From Marinactinospora thermotolerans DSM 45154 (lineage in GTDB: Bacteria > Actinomycetota > Actinomycetes > Streptosporangiales > Streptosporangiaceae), in the NCBI RefSeq assembly GCF_900167435.1, contig NZ_FUWS01000011.1, positions 185,746-249,745 of the forward strand: a DNA stretch of 64,000 nt, in the 5' to 3' direction. The translations under genes were made by a program, and so were the position numbers. The notes under the pieces were generated by a model that was given only the letters and a program-made list of their open reading frames with translations, was not told where the DNA came from and did not search any database. This document shows, one piece after another, positions 15,267 to 26,064 of this stretch (within the stretch, counting starts at the first letter, position 1; each line of letters starts with the position of its first letter).

Positions 15267-18221
15267 GTGACGGAAAACGGGGGAGGCCCCTACAGGCCGG
15301 AGGACGGGGAACCCGAGTCCCCGGCCCCGAAGTCGGGCTCGTGGTTCACGCCCAGCGGGGAACGCCACCGGACGCAGGCGCAGTACCAGGATCCGTACCT
15401 CACGGGTAGCGGTGCCGAGGGCGCGCCCGGTACCGCCGCGAGTGAGGCTCCCGGAGGGGACGCCACACCCAGGCCCGCGGAGGAGCCCGGGTGGTACCCC
15501 TATGGGAGCTCTCAGGCGGAGGACCGCGCACGCGGCCGGGAGGAGACAGCGACGGGGGGGTACCCGGGGCTGGACGGCTATCCCGGAACCGGGGGCTACC
15601 CGTCCCTCGGATACGGCACCACGCGGCCGGGGATGGCCGAGCCCTACCCCGAGGCCCTGGGCGGCCCCTCTCTCGCCGGGCCGGCGGACCCCGCCGAACC
15701 GGCCGCTCCGTCGCGGCCGGAGGAGACCACCTCGACGGCTCCGCTGGCCTTCGGTGAGGGGGTCGGCAATGAGGCGGGAGGGCACCAGCCGCAGCAGACC
15801 TGGGAGCAGACGGGGGAACGCCACCCGGCCCCGGAGGGCACGCCCGCGGGCCCCGACACCTCCGTGGACGCCCACCGTTCCTCCCCGGAACGCCCCGTGT
15901 GGGAGAACACCGGGAACGGGCCGTTCGACACCGCCTGGGGGCGGGACGAGGTCTCCACCGAGCGGCACCCGCGGGCGGGAGAGGACCGCGGGAACGACCG
16001 GTGGGAGAGCGATGCCGACCCCGCGACGGCGACCGCCTTCTCGGGACGTGACGGCGACACCACCGGCGAACTCCCCTTCTGGAGGGACGGCGACGTGCCG
16101 TCGCGCTGGACGGAGGACGGCGGTCCCGCCACCCCGGCGTCCCCCCTCGACGCCCGCGAGGAGGGGGCCGCACGCCTCCCACAGGACGGTGGTGCGCAGC
16201 CGGGCGGGGATGTCGCCTGGGATTCGTATGTGGGGGGTTCGGATCGTCGTGGTGAGGATCCGTTGTCCACGGGTCTGATCTACCTGGATCGGGATCGGGT
16301 GGATGAGGGGCCGGGGCGGCGTGGGGATGTCGCTTCGGGTCCGGAGGGGTTCGGGGACGGTGGATATGGTCCCGCGGACGCTCCGGCTTCTCCCGGCCCC
16401 GGGGACGACCGGCCCCTGGACGATCCGCTCGGCGGGCCGCACCGCCAGGACGGTGGTGCGCAGCCGGGCGGGGGCGTCGCCTGGGATTCGTATGTGGGGG
16501 GTTCGGATCGTCGTGGTGAGGATCCGTTGTCCACGGGTCTGATCTACCTGGATCGGGATCGGGTGGATGAGGGGCCGGGGCGGCGTGGGGATGTCGCTTC
16601 GGGTCCGGAGGGGTTCGGGGACGGTGGATATGGTCCCGCGGAGACTCCGGCTTCTCCCGGCCCCGGGGACGACCGGCCCCTGGACGGTCCGGAGCGACAC
16701 GATGACGACCCGTTGTCCACCGGACTGATCTACCTGGACGGCTCCCACGAACGGGAGACGCCCCGGCCGGACGTTCCAGGGCGAGGCGCCGACCACGGAG
16801 CCGCCGGCGCCCACGCCGCGCAACGGGGCCCCTCCATCGGCGACGCCCCGAGTCAGCAGGCGGATGTCCCGTTCTGGGATGAACCGAGCGGACGGCGCGC
16901 CGGTGCCGGCCCGGAGGAATCCGACGAGCGGATCGCCGGCCACACCGGTACGGCGCCCACGGCCGGATACGGCGACGAGGCTCCCGCTTCTCCCGACGTT
17001 CCCACAGCGGGGTACGAGCCCTCGTCCTCCGGCGCACCCGCCGGCGAGCCGGCGATGGGAAGCGGTGACACCTGGGCCTTCAGCCGGGACGATCCCCGAC
17101 TGCCCGAGAGCGTGCGCCGGATCGGGGCCGAGGCGCAGGACCGGCGCCGCCGCGACGACCCCCTCGGGTATGCGGACGAGGCCGCGGGTCCCGAGGAGGG
17201 CTACGGCGATGCCCCCGGCGGTTACGGCGGAGATTCCGTCAGCGATCCCCTCACCGCGATCGCCGAACAGCAGGCCCGGGCCCGCGCGTGGGAAGAGGAG
17301 CGGGACCACGGTCCCCGCGTCTTCGACGGCGAGGACGGGACCCGGGAGTTCCCCGCGCTCGGCGCGCTGGGAGGCCGCCACGAGGACGGCGCGCCCTCGG
17401 TGGGAGTCCCCGGTCCCCACGGCGCTCCCGAGATGGGGCCGGATACCGACCGGCCGGGTGACCGGTGGGCCGGGGATGAGCTCGGTGTCGATGGTCGTCG
17501 TGGTTCGGATGAGCCGGGGTACGACTACGGTCGTGGTTCGGATGAGCCGGGGTACGACTACGGTCGCGAGGACTATGACAGGGCCGGCGGCCCGGATCTC
17601 CGTTCCGATGAAGGGGACGACGACGGCTACGGCTACGGTTACGACGACCGTGGCGAGGAGTACGGTCGGGGCGATCGTGGCCGCGGGGCCGTGGACGAGG
17701 ACCGTTACGTCGAAGACGAGCGTTACGGGCAGCGCGGTTACGACGACCGCGACGAGGAGTACGGTCGGGACGACCGCGGCCGCGGGGCCGTGGACGAGGA
17801 CCGTTACGTCGAAGACGAGCGCTACGATGACGACGACTACGGGTCCGACAGGGCCGCGTCGCGGCGCGCGCCGCGTGGGCGGCGACGGGACAAACTGGCC
17901 GAGGAGTTCCCCGGCTTCGACGACCGGCCGCTCGGCGCCTCCCCCGGGGACGGCTACCCCGGCTACGACAACCTCGACACCCTGCCGGAGACCGAGCCGA
18001 AGGCGTCCGCCGCGCTGTGGCTCGGCATCGCGTCGCTGATCCCGGTCATCGGTCTGTTCACCGCGGTGGGGGTGTTCGTCGTCGGCCCCAAGGCGCGACG
18101 CGACATCCGTGAGTCCCGCGGAGAGCTGGAGGGCCTCGGACTGGTGAAGGCCGGCACGGTTCTCGCCGTCGTCGGTGCCGTGCTGACCGTCGTGGAGGTC
18201 GTCCTCTACCTGGTGCTGTGA
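15267..18221 (+). CDS. Large low-complexity protein with two C-terminal membrane helices (DUF4190-like tail)
   Basis: 984 residues from the GTG at VTENGGGPYRPEDGE. An upstream GTG/ATG at 15198 adds only unconserved residues. Almost the whole protein (1 to about 910) is Gly/Asp/Pro/Glu-rich and predicted disordered. It carries two near-identical 80-residue units (about 306-385 and 394-473), then GSDEPGYDYGR repeats and a duplicated block around GRGAVDEDRYVEDERY. The end holds two hydrophobic helices (about 914-942 and 960-983) around RRDIRESRGELEGLG, as in DUF4190 proteins. It follows rpoC in the same direction after 160 bases. No enzymatic function can be assigned; a membrane-anchored, cytoplasmic or surface scaffold is conceivable. 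Confidence 0.75.
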   Translation: MTENGGGPYRPEDGEPESPAPKSGSWFTPSGERHRTQAQYQDPYLTGSGAEGAPGTAASEAPGGDATPRPAEEPGWYPYGSSQAEDRARGREETATGGYPGLDGYPGTGGYPSLGYGTTRPGMAEPYPEALGGPSLAGPADPAEPAAPSRPEETTSTAPLAFGEGVGNEAGGHQPQQTWEQTGERHPAPEGTPAGPDTSVDAHRSSPERPVWENTGNGPFDTAWGRDEVSTERHPRAGEDRGNDRWESDADPATATAFSGRDGDTTGELPFWRDGDVPSRWTEDGGPATPASPLDAREEGAARLPQDGGAQPGGDVAWDSYVGGSDRRGEDPLSTGLIYLDRDRVDEGPGRRGDVASGPEGFGDGGYGPADAPASPGPGDDRPLDDPLGGPHRQDGGAQPGGGVAWDSYVGGSDRRGEDPLSTGLIYLDRDRVDEGPGRRGDVASGPEGFGDGGYGPAETPASPGPGDDRPLDGPERHDDDPLSTGLIYLDGSHERETPRPDVPGRGADHGAAGAHAAQRGPSIGDAPSQQADVPFWDEPSGRRAGAGPEESDERIAGHTGTAPTAGYGDEAPASPDVPTAGYEPSSSGAPAGEPAMGSGDTWAFSRDDPRLPESVRRIGAEAQDRRRRDDPLGYADEAAGPEEGYGDAPGGYGGDSVSDPLTAIAEQQARARAWEEERDHGPRVFDGEDGTREFPALGALGGRHEDGAPSVGVPGPHGAPEMGPDTDRPGDRWAGDELGVDGRRGSDEPGYDYGRGSDEPGYDYGREDYDRAGGPDLRSDEGDDDGYGYGYDDRGEEYGRGDRGRGAVDEDRYVEDERYGQRGYDDRDEEYGRDDRGRGAVDEDRYVEDERYDDDDYGSDRAASRRAPRGRRRDKLAEEFPGFDDRPLGASPGDGYPGYDNLDTLPETEPKASAALWLGIASLIPVIGLFTAVGVFVVGPKARRDIRESRGELEGLGLVKAGTVLAVVGAVLTVVEVVLYLVL
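16182..16421 (+). repeat. 240-bp direct repeat, copy 1
   Basis: The first of two nearly identical in-frame copies inside the low-complexity gene, starting CAGGACGGTGGTGCGCAGCC. It uses many GGT, GAT, TAT and TCG codons, unlike the C-ending codons around it. Confidence 0.9.
16446..16685 (+). repeat. 240-bp direct repeat, copy 2
   Basis: The second copy, offset by exactly 264 bases (88 codons) with a 24-base spacer between copies. It differs from copy 1 at only a few positions (a GAT-to-GGC change near the start and GACGCT to GAGACT near the end), indicating recent duplication or gene conversion. Confidence 0.9.
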
Positions 18222-18234
18222 CGCTGGTCATTTC

Positions 18235-18270
18235 GCGGTGGCCCGCCGGAACCTCCCGGTGGGCCACCGC
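18235..18270 (+). terminator. Terminator after the low-complexity gene
   Basis: A 10-bp perfect stem, GCGGTGGCCC/GGGCCACCGC, extended inside by a GCCGG/CCGGT pairing, 14 bases after the stop. There is no U tract, as is common in high-GC actinomycetes. Confidence 0.6.
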
Positions 18271-18751
18271 GCCCGTCAACCGCGGACGGCGCAGGTGTCC
18301 GAGAGATGACAATGTCGCGAAGGGCGCTCGGGAACACGGCCTCCCACCTCGACCGTGGTGGAAAAATTACGCGAGCACTCCTGCCGAGTCGTACACTGGA
18401 CGGAGACCTACGGCAGCATGCGGCTGCGGAGTGAGGGTGCCGACGGCAACCAGCGTCGTTTTGACCGGGTAGTCGCTCTTCGGTACTCTTTAACTTCGTG
18501 CCCGTGAGTCAGCGGGTCACACGTGTGCGCTTTTATGGCCGATCCCGCTAGATGGACGGCGGACGAGAGCGGCGCGTGACACCTCCTCCCATGAGAATCG
18601 ACCGTCCGGTCGGGCTGTGGTCGACGCCCCCATGTTCGGGAAAGGCGCGACACGCCCGAGTGCGGGGGTCGGGGAGAACGGGAAATCCAGCAGGTCAATA
18701 GCGAATTCGGCTAAGAGAACCGGCGTAGGTCACGAGGAAGACGGAGACGCG
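18271..18751 (+). other. Gene-free promoter/leader region of the rpsL operon
   Basis: Nothing coding was recognised. It holds the strong promoter at 18461-18489, a weaker -10-like TACACT at 18392-18397 with a poor -35 (TTACGC, 19-base spacer), and then about 255 bases of untranslated leader. Confidence 0.6.
18461..18489 (+). promoter_or_regulatory. rpsLp: Promoter of rpsL-rpsG-fusA-tuf
   Basis: TTGACC and TACTCT with a 17-base spacer, a near-consensus vegetative promoter. The 11 bases TCGTTTTGACC at the -35 recur exactly in the rplM promoter (43645-43655). Confidence 0.7.
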
Positions 18752-19123
18752 GTGCCCACCATCCAGCAGCTGGTCCGTAAGGGCCGACAGGACAAGGTCT
18801 CGAAGAACAAGACCCCGGCGCTGAAGGGGAGTCCGCAGCGGCGTGGCGTGTGCACGCGTGTCTACACCACCACGCCGAAGAAGCCGAACTCCGCCCTGCG
18901 CAAGGTCGCCCGTGTGAAGCTGAGCAGCGGGATCGAGGTCACGGCCTACATCCCCGGCGTTGGCCACAACCTCCAGGAGCACTCGATCGTGCTCGTCCGT
19001 GGCGGTCGTGTGAAGGACCTGCCGGGTGTTCGCTACCGGATCGTCCGTGGCTCGCTCGACACCCAGGGTGTTCGTAACCGCAAGCAGGCGCGCAGCCGCT
19101 ACGGCGCCAAGAAGGAGAAGTAA
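18752..19123 (+). CDS. rpsL: 30S ribosomal protein S12
   Basis: 123 residues, the standard length, starting at GTG ([12 protein letters not shown]). The longer upstream frame runs through the leader and is rejected. K43 (in [12 protein letters not shown]) and K88 (in [12 protein letters not shown]) are both lysine, so this allele is the streptomycin-sensitive form. S12 monitors codon-anticodon pairing at the decoding site. First gene of the str operon. Confidence 0.97.
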   Translation: MPTIQQLVRKGRQDKVSKNKTPALKGSPQRRGVCTRVYTTTPKKPNSALRKVARVKLSSGIEVTAYIPGVGHNLQEHSIVLVRGGRVKDLPGVRYRIVRGSLDTQGVRNRKQARSRYGAKKEK

Positions 19124-19125
19124 GT

Positions 19126-19596
19126 ATGCCGCGCAAGGGGCCGGCGCCGAAGCGCCAGCTGATCACCGACCCGGTCTACGGCTCGCCGCTGGTCACGGCA
19201 CTGATCAACAAGGTGCTGTTGGACGGCAAGCGCTCCATCGCCCAGAGCATCGTCTACGACGCTCTCGAGGGCGCCCGCGAGAAGACCGGCCAGGACCCGC
19301 TCGTGGTTCTCAAGCGTGCGCTCGACAACGTGAAGCCCGCCCTTGAGGTGCGCAGCCGCCGTGTCGGTGGCGCCACCTACCAGGTGCCGGTCGAGGTCCG
19401 TTCGTCGCGCAGCACCACGCTCGCCCTCCGCTGGCTGGTCCAGTACTCGCGCCAGCGTCGCGAGAAGACCATGACCGAGCGTCTGATGAACGAGCTGGTG
19501 GACGCCAGCAACGGTCTGGGCGCGAGCGTCAAGCGCCGCGAGGACACCCACAAGATGGCGGAGTCCAACAAGGCCTTCGCCCACTACCGCTGGTAA
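19126..19596 (+). CDS. rpsG: 30S ribosomal protein S7
   Basis: 156 residues with the family start [20 protein letters not shown] and the [17 protein letters not shown] motif. S7 nucleates assembly of the 30S head and contacts E-site tRNA. In E. coli it is the translational repressor of this operon. It begins two bases after the rpsL stop, implying coupled translation. Confidence 0.97.
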   Translation: MPRKGPAPKRQLITDPVYGSPLVTALINKVLLDGKRSIAQSIVYDALEGAREKTGQDPLVVLKRALDNVKPALEVRSRRVGGATYQVPVEVRSSRSTTLALRWLVQYSRQRREKTMTERLMNELVDASNGLGASVKRREDTHKMAESNKAFAHYRW

Positions 19597-19642
19597 TCCC
19601 CGCGGCCTTTTCGATACGAGAGACCGAGAGAAGACGAGCCAC

Positions 19643-21757
19643 ATGGCTACCACTGCTCTTGACCTTGCCAAGGTCCGCAACATCGGGATCATGGCGCACA
19701 TCGACGCGGGCAAGACCACGACGACCGAGCGGATCCTCTTCTACACCGGTGTGAACTACAAGATCGGTGAGGTCCATGAAGGCGCTGCCACCATGGACTG
19801 GATGAAGGAGGAGCAGGAGCGCGGCATCACGATCACGTCCGCCGCGACCACCACTCACTGGAACGACCACACGATCAACATCATCGACACGCCCGGCCAC
19901 GTCGACTTCACGGTCGAGGTCGAGCGGTCGCTGCGTGTCCTCGACGGTGCGGTTGCCGTGTTCGACGGCAAGGAGGGCGTCGAGCCCCAGTCGGAGCAGG
20001 TGTGGCGGCAGGCTGACCGCTACAACGTGCCCCGGATCTGCTTCGTCAACAAGATGGACAAGATCGGCGCCGAGTTCCAGCGCTGTGTCGACATGATCTC
20101 CGACCGCCTCGGTGCCAACCCGCTGGCGATCCAGATGCCGATCGGCGCCGAGTCCGACTTCAAGGGCGTCATCGACCTCGTCCGCATGAAGGCCTACGTC
20201 TGGAGCGACGAGGCCGCCAAGGGCGAGATGTACGACACGATCGAGATTCCCGAGACCCACGCCGAGGCCGCTCGCGAGGCTCACGAGAAGCTGATCGAGA
20301 CCCTCGCCGAGGCCGACGACGAGGTCATGGAGCTGTTCCTGGAGGGCCAGGAGCCCACCGTGGAGCAGACCATCGCCGCGATCCGCCGGACGACGATCGC
20401 CCGCACCGCCATCCCGGTCCTGTGCGGCACCGCGTTCAAGAACAAGGGCGTCCAGCCCCTGCTCGACGCGGTCGTCGACTACCTCCCCTCGCCCCTGGAC
20501 GTCGAGGCCATCGAGGGCCACGACCCCAAGGACGAGACCGAGCAGACCATGCTCAGCCGCAAGCCGGACGAGAGCGCTCCGCTCTCCGCCCTGGTCTTCA
20601 AGATCATGAGCGACCCGCACCTGGGCAAGCTGTCCTACGTGCGCGTCTACTCCGGTGTTCTGGAGGCCGGCACGCAGGTGCTCAACAGCGTCAAGGGGCG
20701 CAAGGAGCGCATCGGCAAGATCTACCGGATGCACGCCAACAAGCGCGAGGAGATCTCGCGTGTCGGCGCCGGTGACATCGTCGCCGTCATGGGCCTGAAG
20801 GACACGACCACCGGCGAGACGCTGTGCGACCCCGCCGACCCGATCGTCCTCGAGTCGATGACCTTCCCGGCTCCGGTCATCCAGGTCGCGGTCGAGCCCA
20901 AGACCAAGAGCGACCAGGAGAAGCTGGGTATCGCGATCCAGCGTCTGGCGGAGGAGGACCCCTCCTTCCAGGTCTCCACCGACGAGGAGACCGGCCAGAC
21001 CATCATCGCGGGTATGGGCGAGCTGCACCTCGAGGTGCTGGTCAACCGTATGCGCGACGACTTCAAGGTCGAGGCGAACATCGGTAAGCCGCAGGTCGCC
21101 TACCGCGAGACCATTCGCAAGAAGGTCGAGAAGGTCGAGTACACCCACAAGAAGCAGACGGGTGGCTCCGGCCAGTTCGGTCGCGTCATCATCGACCTCG
21201 AGCCGATCGCGGCCGACGGCGACAGCGACGGCGCCGGCTACGAGTTCGTCAACAACATCACCGGTGGTCGCATCCCGCGGGAGTACATCCCGTCGGTCGA
21301 CGCCGGTTGCCAGGAGGCCGCCGGGTTCGGCGTACTCGCCGGATACCCGCTCGTGGGTGTCAAGGTGACGTTGCAGGACGGTGCCTACCACGACGTCGAC
21401 TCCTCCGAGCTCGCCTTCAAGGTCGCCGGTTCGATGGCGTTCAAGGAGGCGGCGCGCAAGGCCAGTCCGGTTCTGCTGGAGCCGGTCATGGCGGTCGAGG
21501 TCACGACGCCCGAGGACTACATGGGCGACGTGATCGGCGACCTGAACAGCCGACGCGGTCAGATCCAGAGCATGGAGGAGCGCGCCGGGGCGCGAGTCGT
21601 CAAGGCTCAGGTGCCCCTGTCGGAGATGTTCGGCTACGTGGGCGACCTGCGCAGCCGTACCCAGGGTCGGGCCAACTACACGATGGTGTTCGACTCCTAC
21701 GCGGAGGTCCCCTCCAACGTCTCGCAGGAGATCGTTGCGAAGGCCCGCGGCGAATAG
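19643..21757 (+). CDS. fusA: Elongation factor G
   Basis: 704 residues. GTPase motifs are G1 [15 protein letters not shown], switch region [12 protein letters not shown]3 DTPGHVDF and G4 NKMDK. Domain IV is complete ([28 protein letters not shown]), as is the C-terminal domain V (RRGQIQSM). It drives tRNA-mRNA translocation. Sits between rpsG and tuf with a 46-base leader and GAGAGAAGA before the ATG. The fusidic-acid region shows nothing obviously unusual. Confidence 0.98.
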   Translation: MATTALDLAKVRNIGIMAHIDAGKTTTTERILFYTGVNYKIGEVHEGAATMDWMKEEQERGITITSAATTTHWNDHTINIIDTPGHVDFTVEVERSLRVLDGAVAVFDGKEGVEPQSEQVWRQADRYNVPRICFVNKMDKIGAEFQRCVDMISDRLGANPLAIQMPIGAESDFKGVIDLVRMKAYVWSDEAAKGEMYDTIEIPETHAEAAREAHEKLIETLAEADDEVMELFLEGQEPTVEQTIAAIRRTTIARTAIPVLCGTAFKNKGVQPLLDAVVDYLPSPLDVEAIEGHDPKDETEQTMLSRKPDESAPLSALVFKIMSDPHLGKLSYVRVYSGVLEAGTQVLNSVKGRKERIGKIYRMHANKREEISRVGAGDIVAVMGLKDTTTGETLCDPADPIVLESMTFPAPVIQVAVEPKTKSDQEKLGIAIQRLAEEDPSFQVSTDEETGQTIIAGMGELHLEVLVNRMRDDFKVEANIGKPQVAYRETIRKKVEKVEYTHKKQTGGSGQFGRVIIDLEPIAADGDSDGAGYEFVNNITGGRIPREYIPSVDAGCQEAAGFGVLAGYPLVGVKVTLQDGAYHDVDSSELAFKVAGSMAFKEAARKASPVLLEPVMAVEVTTPEDYMGDVIGDLNSRRGQIQSMEERAGARVVKAQVPLSEMFGYVGDLRSRTQGRANYTMVFDSYAEVPSNVSQEIVAKARGE

Positions 21758-21811
21758 TCGCCGCGACACGTAACCAGTCAGCTAGCAACTCGTACGTCTA
21801 GGAGAAATCCA

Positions 21812-23005
21812 GTGGCGAAGGCCAAGTTCGAGCGGACCAAGCCGCACGTAAACATCGGCACCATCGGTCACATCGACCACGGTAAGACCACGCTGACCGC
21901 GGCGATCACCAAGGTTCTGCACGACAAGTACCCGGACCTCAACCCCTTCACGCCGTTCGAGGACATCGACAAGGCGCCGGAGGAGCGCGAGCGCGGTATC
22001 ACCATCTCGATCGCGCACGTTGAGTACCAGACCGAGCAGCGCCACTACGCTCACGTGGACTGCCCCGGTCACGCGGACTACGTGAAGAACATGATCACCG
22101 GTGCCGCCCAGATGGACGGCGCGATCCTGGTCGTGGCCGCCACCGACGGCCCGATGCCGCAGACCAAGGAGCACGTGCTCCTGGCCCGCCAGGTCGGTGT
22201 CCCCTACATCGTCGTCGCCCTGAACAAGGCCGACATGGTCGACGACGAGGAGATCTTCGAGCTCGTCGAGCTCGAGGTCCGTGAGCTCCTCAACGAGTAC
22301 GAGTTCCCGGGCGACGAGGTTCCGGTCGTCAAGGTCTCCGCGCTCAAGGCTCTCGAGGGCGACGCCAAGTGGGGCGAGGCCATCATCGAGCTCATGAACG
22401 CTGTGGACGAGAGCATCCCGCAGCCGGAGCGCGACATCGACAAGCCCTTCCTGATGCCGATCGAGGACGTCTTCTCGATCACCGGTCGCGGTACGGTCGT
22501 CACCGGCCGCATCGAGCGCGGTGTCATCAACGTCAACGAGACGGTCGACATCGTCGGCATCAAGGACGAGAAGCAGAGCACCACCGTCACCGGTGTCGAG
22601 ATGTTCCGCAAGCTGCTCGACCAGGGCCAGGCGGGCGACAACGTCGGTCTGCTCCTCCGCGGCATCAAGCGCGAGGACGTGGAGCGCGGCCAGGTCGTGA
22701 TCAAGCCGGGCACCACCACCCCGCACACCGAGTTCGAGGCCCAGGTCGTCATCCTGTCCAAGGACGAGGGTGGCCGCCACACGCCGTTCTTCAACAACTA
22801 CCGGCCGCAGTTCTACTTCCGCACCACGGACGTCACCGGCGTCGTCACGCTGCCCGAGGGCACCGAGATGGTCATGCCGGGTGACAACACCGAGATGACG
22901 GTTGCGCTGATCCAGCCGGTCGCCATGGAAGAGGGTCTGAAGTTCGCCATCCGTGAGGGTGGCCGGACCGTCGGCGCGGGCCGCGTTACCAAGATCATCA
23001 AGTAG
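21812..23005 (+). CDS. tuf: Elongation factor Tu
   Basis: 397 residues, GTG start after AGGAGA. Motifs: [18 protein letters not shown] (P-loop), [14 protein letters not shown] (switch I), [21 protein letters not shown] (the G3 region), NKAD, and the C-terminal beta-barrel ending GRVTKIIK. Delivers aminoacyl-tRNA to the ribosome. Only this one copy is in the window. A 16-bp hairpin closes the operon. Confidence 0.98.
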   Translation: MAKAKFERTKPHVNIGTIGHIDHGKTTLTAAITKVLHDKYPDLNPFTPFEDIDKAPEERERGITISIAHVEYQTEQRHYAHVDCPGHADYVKNMITGAAQMDGAILVVAATDGPMPQTKEHVLLARQVGVPYIVVALNKADMVDDEEIFELVELEVRELLNEYEFPGDEVPVVKVSALKALEGDAKWGEAIIELMNAVDESIPQPERDIDKPFLMPIEDVFSITGRGTVVTGRIERGVINVNETVDIVGIKDEKQSTTVTGVEMFRKLLDQGQAGDNVGLLLRGIKREDVERGQVVIKPGTTTPHTEFEAQVVILSKDEGGRHTPFFNNYRPQFYFRTTDVTGVVTLPEGTEMVMPGDNTEMTVALIQPVAMEEGLKFAIREGGRTVGAGRVTKIIK

Positions 23006-23015
23006 CACGACCGTA

Positions 23016-23052
23016 TGTGGCGGTCGAGCCGCTCGTCGGCTCGGCCGCCACA
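23016..23052 (+). terminator. Terminator after tuf
   Basis: A 16-bp stem (TGTGGCGGTCGAGCCG/CGGCTCGGCCGCCACA, one G-T wobble) with a 5-base loop, 10 bases after the tuf stop, ending the str operon. Confidence 0.75.
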
Positions 23053-23229
23053 CCATGAACGACGTCATCGGGCTCTGTAGCGGTGATTCCACCTCAGGGG
23101 ACAGCCCTGTAGCAGTTTCTCAGGTGAATAGAGCCAGCGAAAGCAATAGGGCAGCCCCGGGTCGGACTTAGGGCCGGACACCGGCACCGCGCCTCTACGG
23201 ACACTGAAGCGAAGGACGAAAAGGCCACC

Positions 23230-23538
23230 ATGGCGGGACAGAAGATCCGCATTCGGCTCAAGGCCTATGACCACGAGGTCATCGACAGCTCGGCGCGCAA
23301 GATCGTCGAGACCGTGACGCGAACTGGCGCACAGGTCGCTGGCCCGGTGCCGTTGCCGACGGAAAAGAACGTGTACTGCGTCATCCGCTCGCCGCACAAG
23401 TACAAGGACTCGCGCGAGCACTTCGAGATGCGCACGCACAAGCGGCTGATCGACATCATCGACCCGACGCCGAAGACCGTCGACTCGCTCATGCGACTCG
23501 ACCTTCCGGCCGGCGTCGACATCGAGATCAAGCTTTAA
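23230..23538 (+). CDS. rpsJ: 30S ribosomal protein S10
   Basis: 102 residues. Core motifs [22 protein letters not shown] and [23 protein letters not shown] are intact. S10 sits in the 30S head and, as NusE, binds NusG's KOW domain during transcription-translation coupling. First gene of the S10 cluster, after a gap of about 175 bases (past the tuf terminator) in which I found no convincing promoter hexamers. ATG after AAGGCCACC. Confidence 0.97.
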   Translation: MAGQKIRIRLKAYDHEVIDSSARKIVETVTRTGAQVAGPVPLPTEKNVYCVIRSPHKYKDSREHFEMRTHKRLIDIIDPTPKTVDSLMRLDLPAGVDIEIKL

Positions 23539-23551
23539 GGGACGCACAGAC

Positions 23552-24202
23552 ATGGCCACCAAGCAGATCAAGGGAGTTCTGGGCGAGAAGCTCGGCATGA
23601 CCCAGGTCTTCGACGACTCGGGCAAGATCGTGCCCGTGACGGTTCTGAAGGCCGGTCCGTGCGTCGTGACTCGCGTCCGCACCCCGGAGACCGACGGCTA
23701 CTCCGCCGTTCAGCTCGGCTACGGGCACATCAACCCGCGCAAGGTCAACAAGCCGCTGGGCGACTACCTGCGCAAGCACGAGCTTACGCCTCGCCGTCAC
23801 TACGTCGAGGTCCGCACCGCTGACGCCAGCGAGTACACGCTGGGCCAGGAGCTGACCGCCGAGACCTTCGAGGCCGGCCAGCTCGTCGACGTCACGGGCA
23901 AGAGCAAGGGCAAGGGCTTCGCCGGTGTCATGAAGCGCCACGGCTTCCGCGGCCTCAGCGCTACGCACGGCACCCAGCGCAAGCACCGCTCGCCGGGTTC
24001 CATCGGCGGCTGCGCCACGCCCGGCCGCGTGTTCAAGGGCCTGCGGATGGCCGGTCGCATGGGCAACGTGCGCAAGACCGTCCAGAACCTCACCGTGTTC
24101 TCGGTTGACGCCGAGAAGGGCCTCATTCTGGTCAAGGGTGCGGTTCCCGGCCCCAACGGCGGGCTGGTGCTCGTCCGCACCGCCGCGAAGGGGGACAAGT
24201 AA
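23552..24202 (+). CDS. rplC: 50S ribosomal protein L3
   Basis: 216 residues, beginning [18 protein letters not shown], with the long loop [23 protein letters not shown]... that reaches toward the peptidyl-transferase centre and contains the glutamine normally methylated by PrmB. L3 is an early assembly protein near the sarcin-ricin and peptidyl-transferase regions. Thirteen bases after rpsJ. Confidence 0.97.
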   Translation: MATKQIKGVLGEKLGMTQVFDDSGKIVPVTVLKAGPCVVTRVRTPETDGYSAVQLGYGHINPRKVNKPLGDYLRKHELTPRRHYVEVRTADASEYTLGQELTAETFEAGQLVDVTGKSKGKGFAGVMKRHGFRGLSATHGTQRKHRSPGSIGGCATPGRVFKGLRMAGRMGNVRKTVQNLTVFSVDAEKGLILVKGAVPGPNGGLVLVRTAAKGDK

Positions 24203-24205
24203 GTC

Positions 24206-24877
24206 ATGGCGACGATCGAGGTCAAGAACCCCGACGGCGCGACCGGCCGGAGCGTCGAGCTCCCGGGTGAGATCTTCGACCAGCAGGTCAACATCCCGCT
24301 GATCCACCAGGTCGTGGTCGCGCAGGAGGCTGCCGCCCGCCAGGGTACGCACTCCACGAAGACCCGCGGCGAGGTGCGCGGCGGCGGCAAGAAGCCGTAC
24401 CGCCAGAAGGGCACCGGTCGTGCCCGGCAGGGCTCCATCCGCGCTCCGCAGTTCACCGGCGGTGGCGTGGTGCACGGCCCCAAGCCGCGCGACTACAGCC
24501 AGCGGACGCCCAAGAAGATGAAGGCCGCCGCGCTGCGCGGCGCCCTCTCCGACCGGGCCCGTCACGGCCGCGTGCACGTCATCAGCGAGTTCCTCGCCGA
24601 GGACGTCACCACCAAGCGCACCCAGACCGCTCTGAAGGCGCTGCGCCAGGTCACCGAGTCCGACAAGGTCCTCGTTGTCCTCGCCCAGTCCGACGAGCAC
24701 AACCGGACCGCGCTGCGGAACCTGCCCGAGGTGCACATCCTCGACGCCGGCCAGGTCAACACCTACGACGTCCTGGTCGCCGACGACATCGTGTTCACCG
24801 AGAGCGGCTACGACGAGTTCCTGGCTCACGTCCAGGGTGCCTCGAAGACTGCGACGTCTCAGGAGGACGACCAGTGA
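24206..24877 (+). CDS. rplD: 50S ribosomal protein L4
   Basis: 223 residues. The extended loop that lines the exit tunnel is visible as [21 protein letters not shown], the region where macrolide-resistance changes occur, and shows the wild-type pattern. In enterobacteria L4 also represses its own operon. It begins three bases after rplC, and its stop overlaps the rplW start. Confidence 0.97.
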   Translation: MATIEVKNPDGATGRSVELPGEIFDQQVNIPLIHQVVVAQEAAARQGTHSTKTRGEVRGGGKKPYRQKGTGRARQGSIRAPQFTGGGVVHGPKPRDYSQRTPKKMKAAALRGALSDRARHGRVHVISEFLAEDVTTKRTQTALKALRQVTESDKVLVVLAQSDEHNRTALRNLPEVHILDAGQVNTYDVLVADDIVFTESGYDEFLAHVQGASKTATSQEDDQ

Positions 24878-25164
24878 GGATCCCCGACCCTCGGGACATC
24901 ATCATCGAACCGGTGATTTCCGAGAAGAGCTACGGCCTGATCGACCAGAACAAGTACACGTTCATCGTCAAGCCCGACGCCAACAAGACGCAGATCAAGA
25001 TCGCGGTGGAGCAGATCTTCGACGTGAAGGTCACCAGCGTGAACACGATCAACCGTCAGGGCAAGCGCAAGCGCACGCGGTTCGGTTTCGGGAAGCGTCC
25101 CGACACCAAGCGCGCGATCGTGAGCCTGCGCGAGGGCGACCGGATCGACATCTTCGGCGTCTGA
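24874..25164 (+). CDS. rplW: 50S ribosomal protein L23
   Basis: 96 residues with [25 protein letters not shown] and the conserved [16 protein letters not shown] loop. L23 lies at the tunnel exit and docks trigger factor and SRP. GTG start overlaps the rplD stop (GTGA), implying translational coupling. Starting MRIPDPRD is normal for actinobacteria. Confidence 0.97.
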   Translation: MRIPDPRDIIIEPVISEKSYGLIDQNKYTFIVKPDANKTQIKIAVEQIFDVKVTSVNTINRQGKRKRTRFGFGKRPDTKRAIVSLREGDRIDIFGV

Positions 25165-25218
25165 TCCGCCGCCCGACCGCTTCATCTCCAGTAATACGTA
25201 GAGGAATGCACGAAGAAG

Positions 25219-26052
25219 ATGGGCATTCGTAAGTACAAGCCGACGACACCGGGTCGTCGTGGCGCCAGCGTGAGCGACTTCGTCGAGATCACGCGGTCGA
25301 CGCCCGAGAAGTCCCTGGTGCGTCCGCTCCACTCCAAGGGCGGCCGTAACGGCCACGGCCGGATCACCGCTCGCCACCAGGGCGGCGGCCACAAGCGCGC
25401 CTACCGTGTCATCGACTTCCGTCGCCACGACAAGGACGGCATCCCGGCCAAGGTCGCGCACATCGAGTACGACCCGAACCGCACCGCGCGGATCGCGCTG
25501 CTGCACTACGTGGACGGCGAGAAGCGCTACATCCTGGCGCCGGCCGGCCTCAAGCAGGGCGACCGGATCGAGAACGGCCCCCAGGCCGACATCAAGCCGG
25601 GCAACTGCCTCCCGCTGCGCAACATCCCCACGGGTACGTTCGTGCACGCGGTCGAGCTGAAGCCGGGCGGTGGCGCCAAGCTGGGCCGCTCCGCCGGTTC
25701 GCAGATCCAGTTGCTCGCCAAGGAGGGCGCCTACGCCACGCTGCGTATGCCCTCCGGTGAAATGCGGCAGGTCGAGGTCACCTGCCGGGCCTCGGTCGGA
25801 CAGGTCGGCAACGCCGAGCAGTCAAACATCAACTGGGGTAAGGCCGGCCGTATGCGGTGGAAGGGCAAGCGCCCGACCGTCCGCGGTGTCGCGATGAACC
25901 CGATCGACCACCCGCACGGTGGTGGTGAGGGCAAGACCTCCGGTGGTCGCCACCCGGTCAGCCCGTGGGGTCAGGCCGAGGGCCGCACCCGCAAGCCCGG
26001 CAAGGCCAGCGACCGGCTCATCGTGCGTCGGCGTAGCAAGAAGAAGCGGTAA
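25219..26052 (+). CDS. rplB: 50S ribosomal protein L2
   Basis: 277 residues. [18 protein letters not shown] start, central [19 protein letters not shown], and the C-terminal [18 protein letters not shown] with the histidine implicated near the peptidyl-transferase centre. L2 helps join the subunits and shape the active site. Preceded by a 54-base gap with AGAGGAATGCACGAAGAAG. Confidence 0.97.
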   Translation: MGIRKYKPTTPGRRGASVSDFVEITRSTPEKSLVRPLHSKGGRNGHGRITARHQGGGHKRAYRVIDFRRHDKDGIPAKVAHIEYDPNRTARIALLHYVDGEKRYILAPAGLKQGDRIENGPQADIKPGNCLPLRNIPTGTFVHAVELKPGGGAKLGRSAGSQIQLLAKEGAYATLRMPSGEMRQVEVTCRASVGQVGNAEQSNINWGKAGRMRWKGKRPTVRGVAMNPIDHPHGGGEGKTSGGRHPVSPWGQAEGRTRKPGKASDRLIVRRRSKKKR

Positions 26053-26064
26053 GGAGCACGTCTG

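Noticed and set aside
16182..16685. CRISPR-like repeat pair
   Set aside because: Only two long in-frame copies, 24-base spacer, coding throughout; not a CRISPR array.
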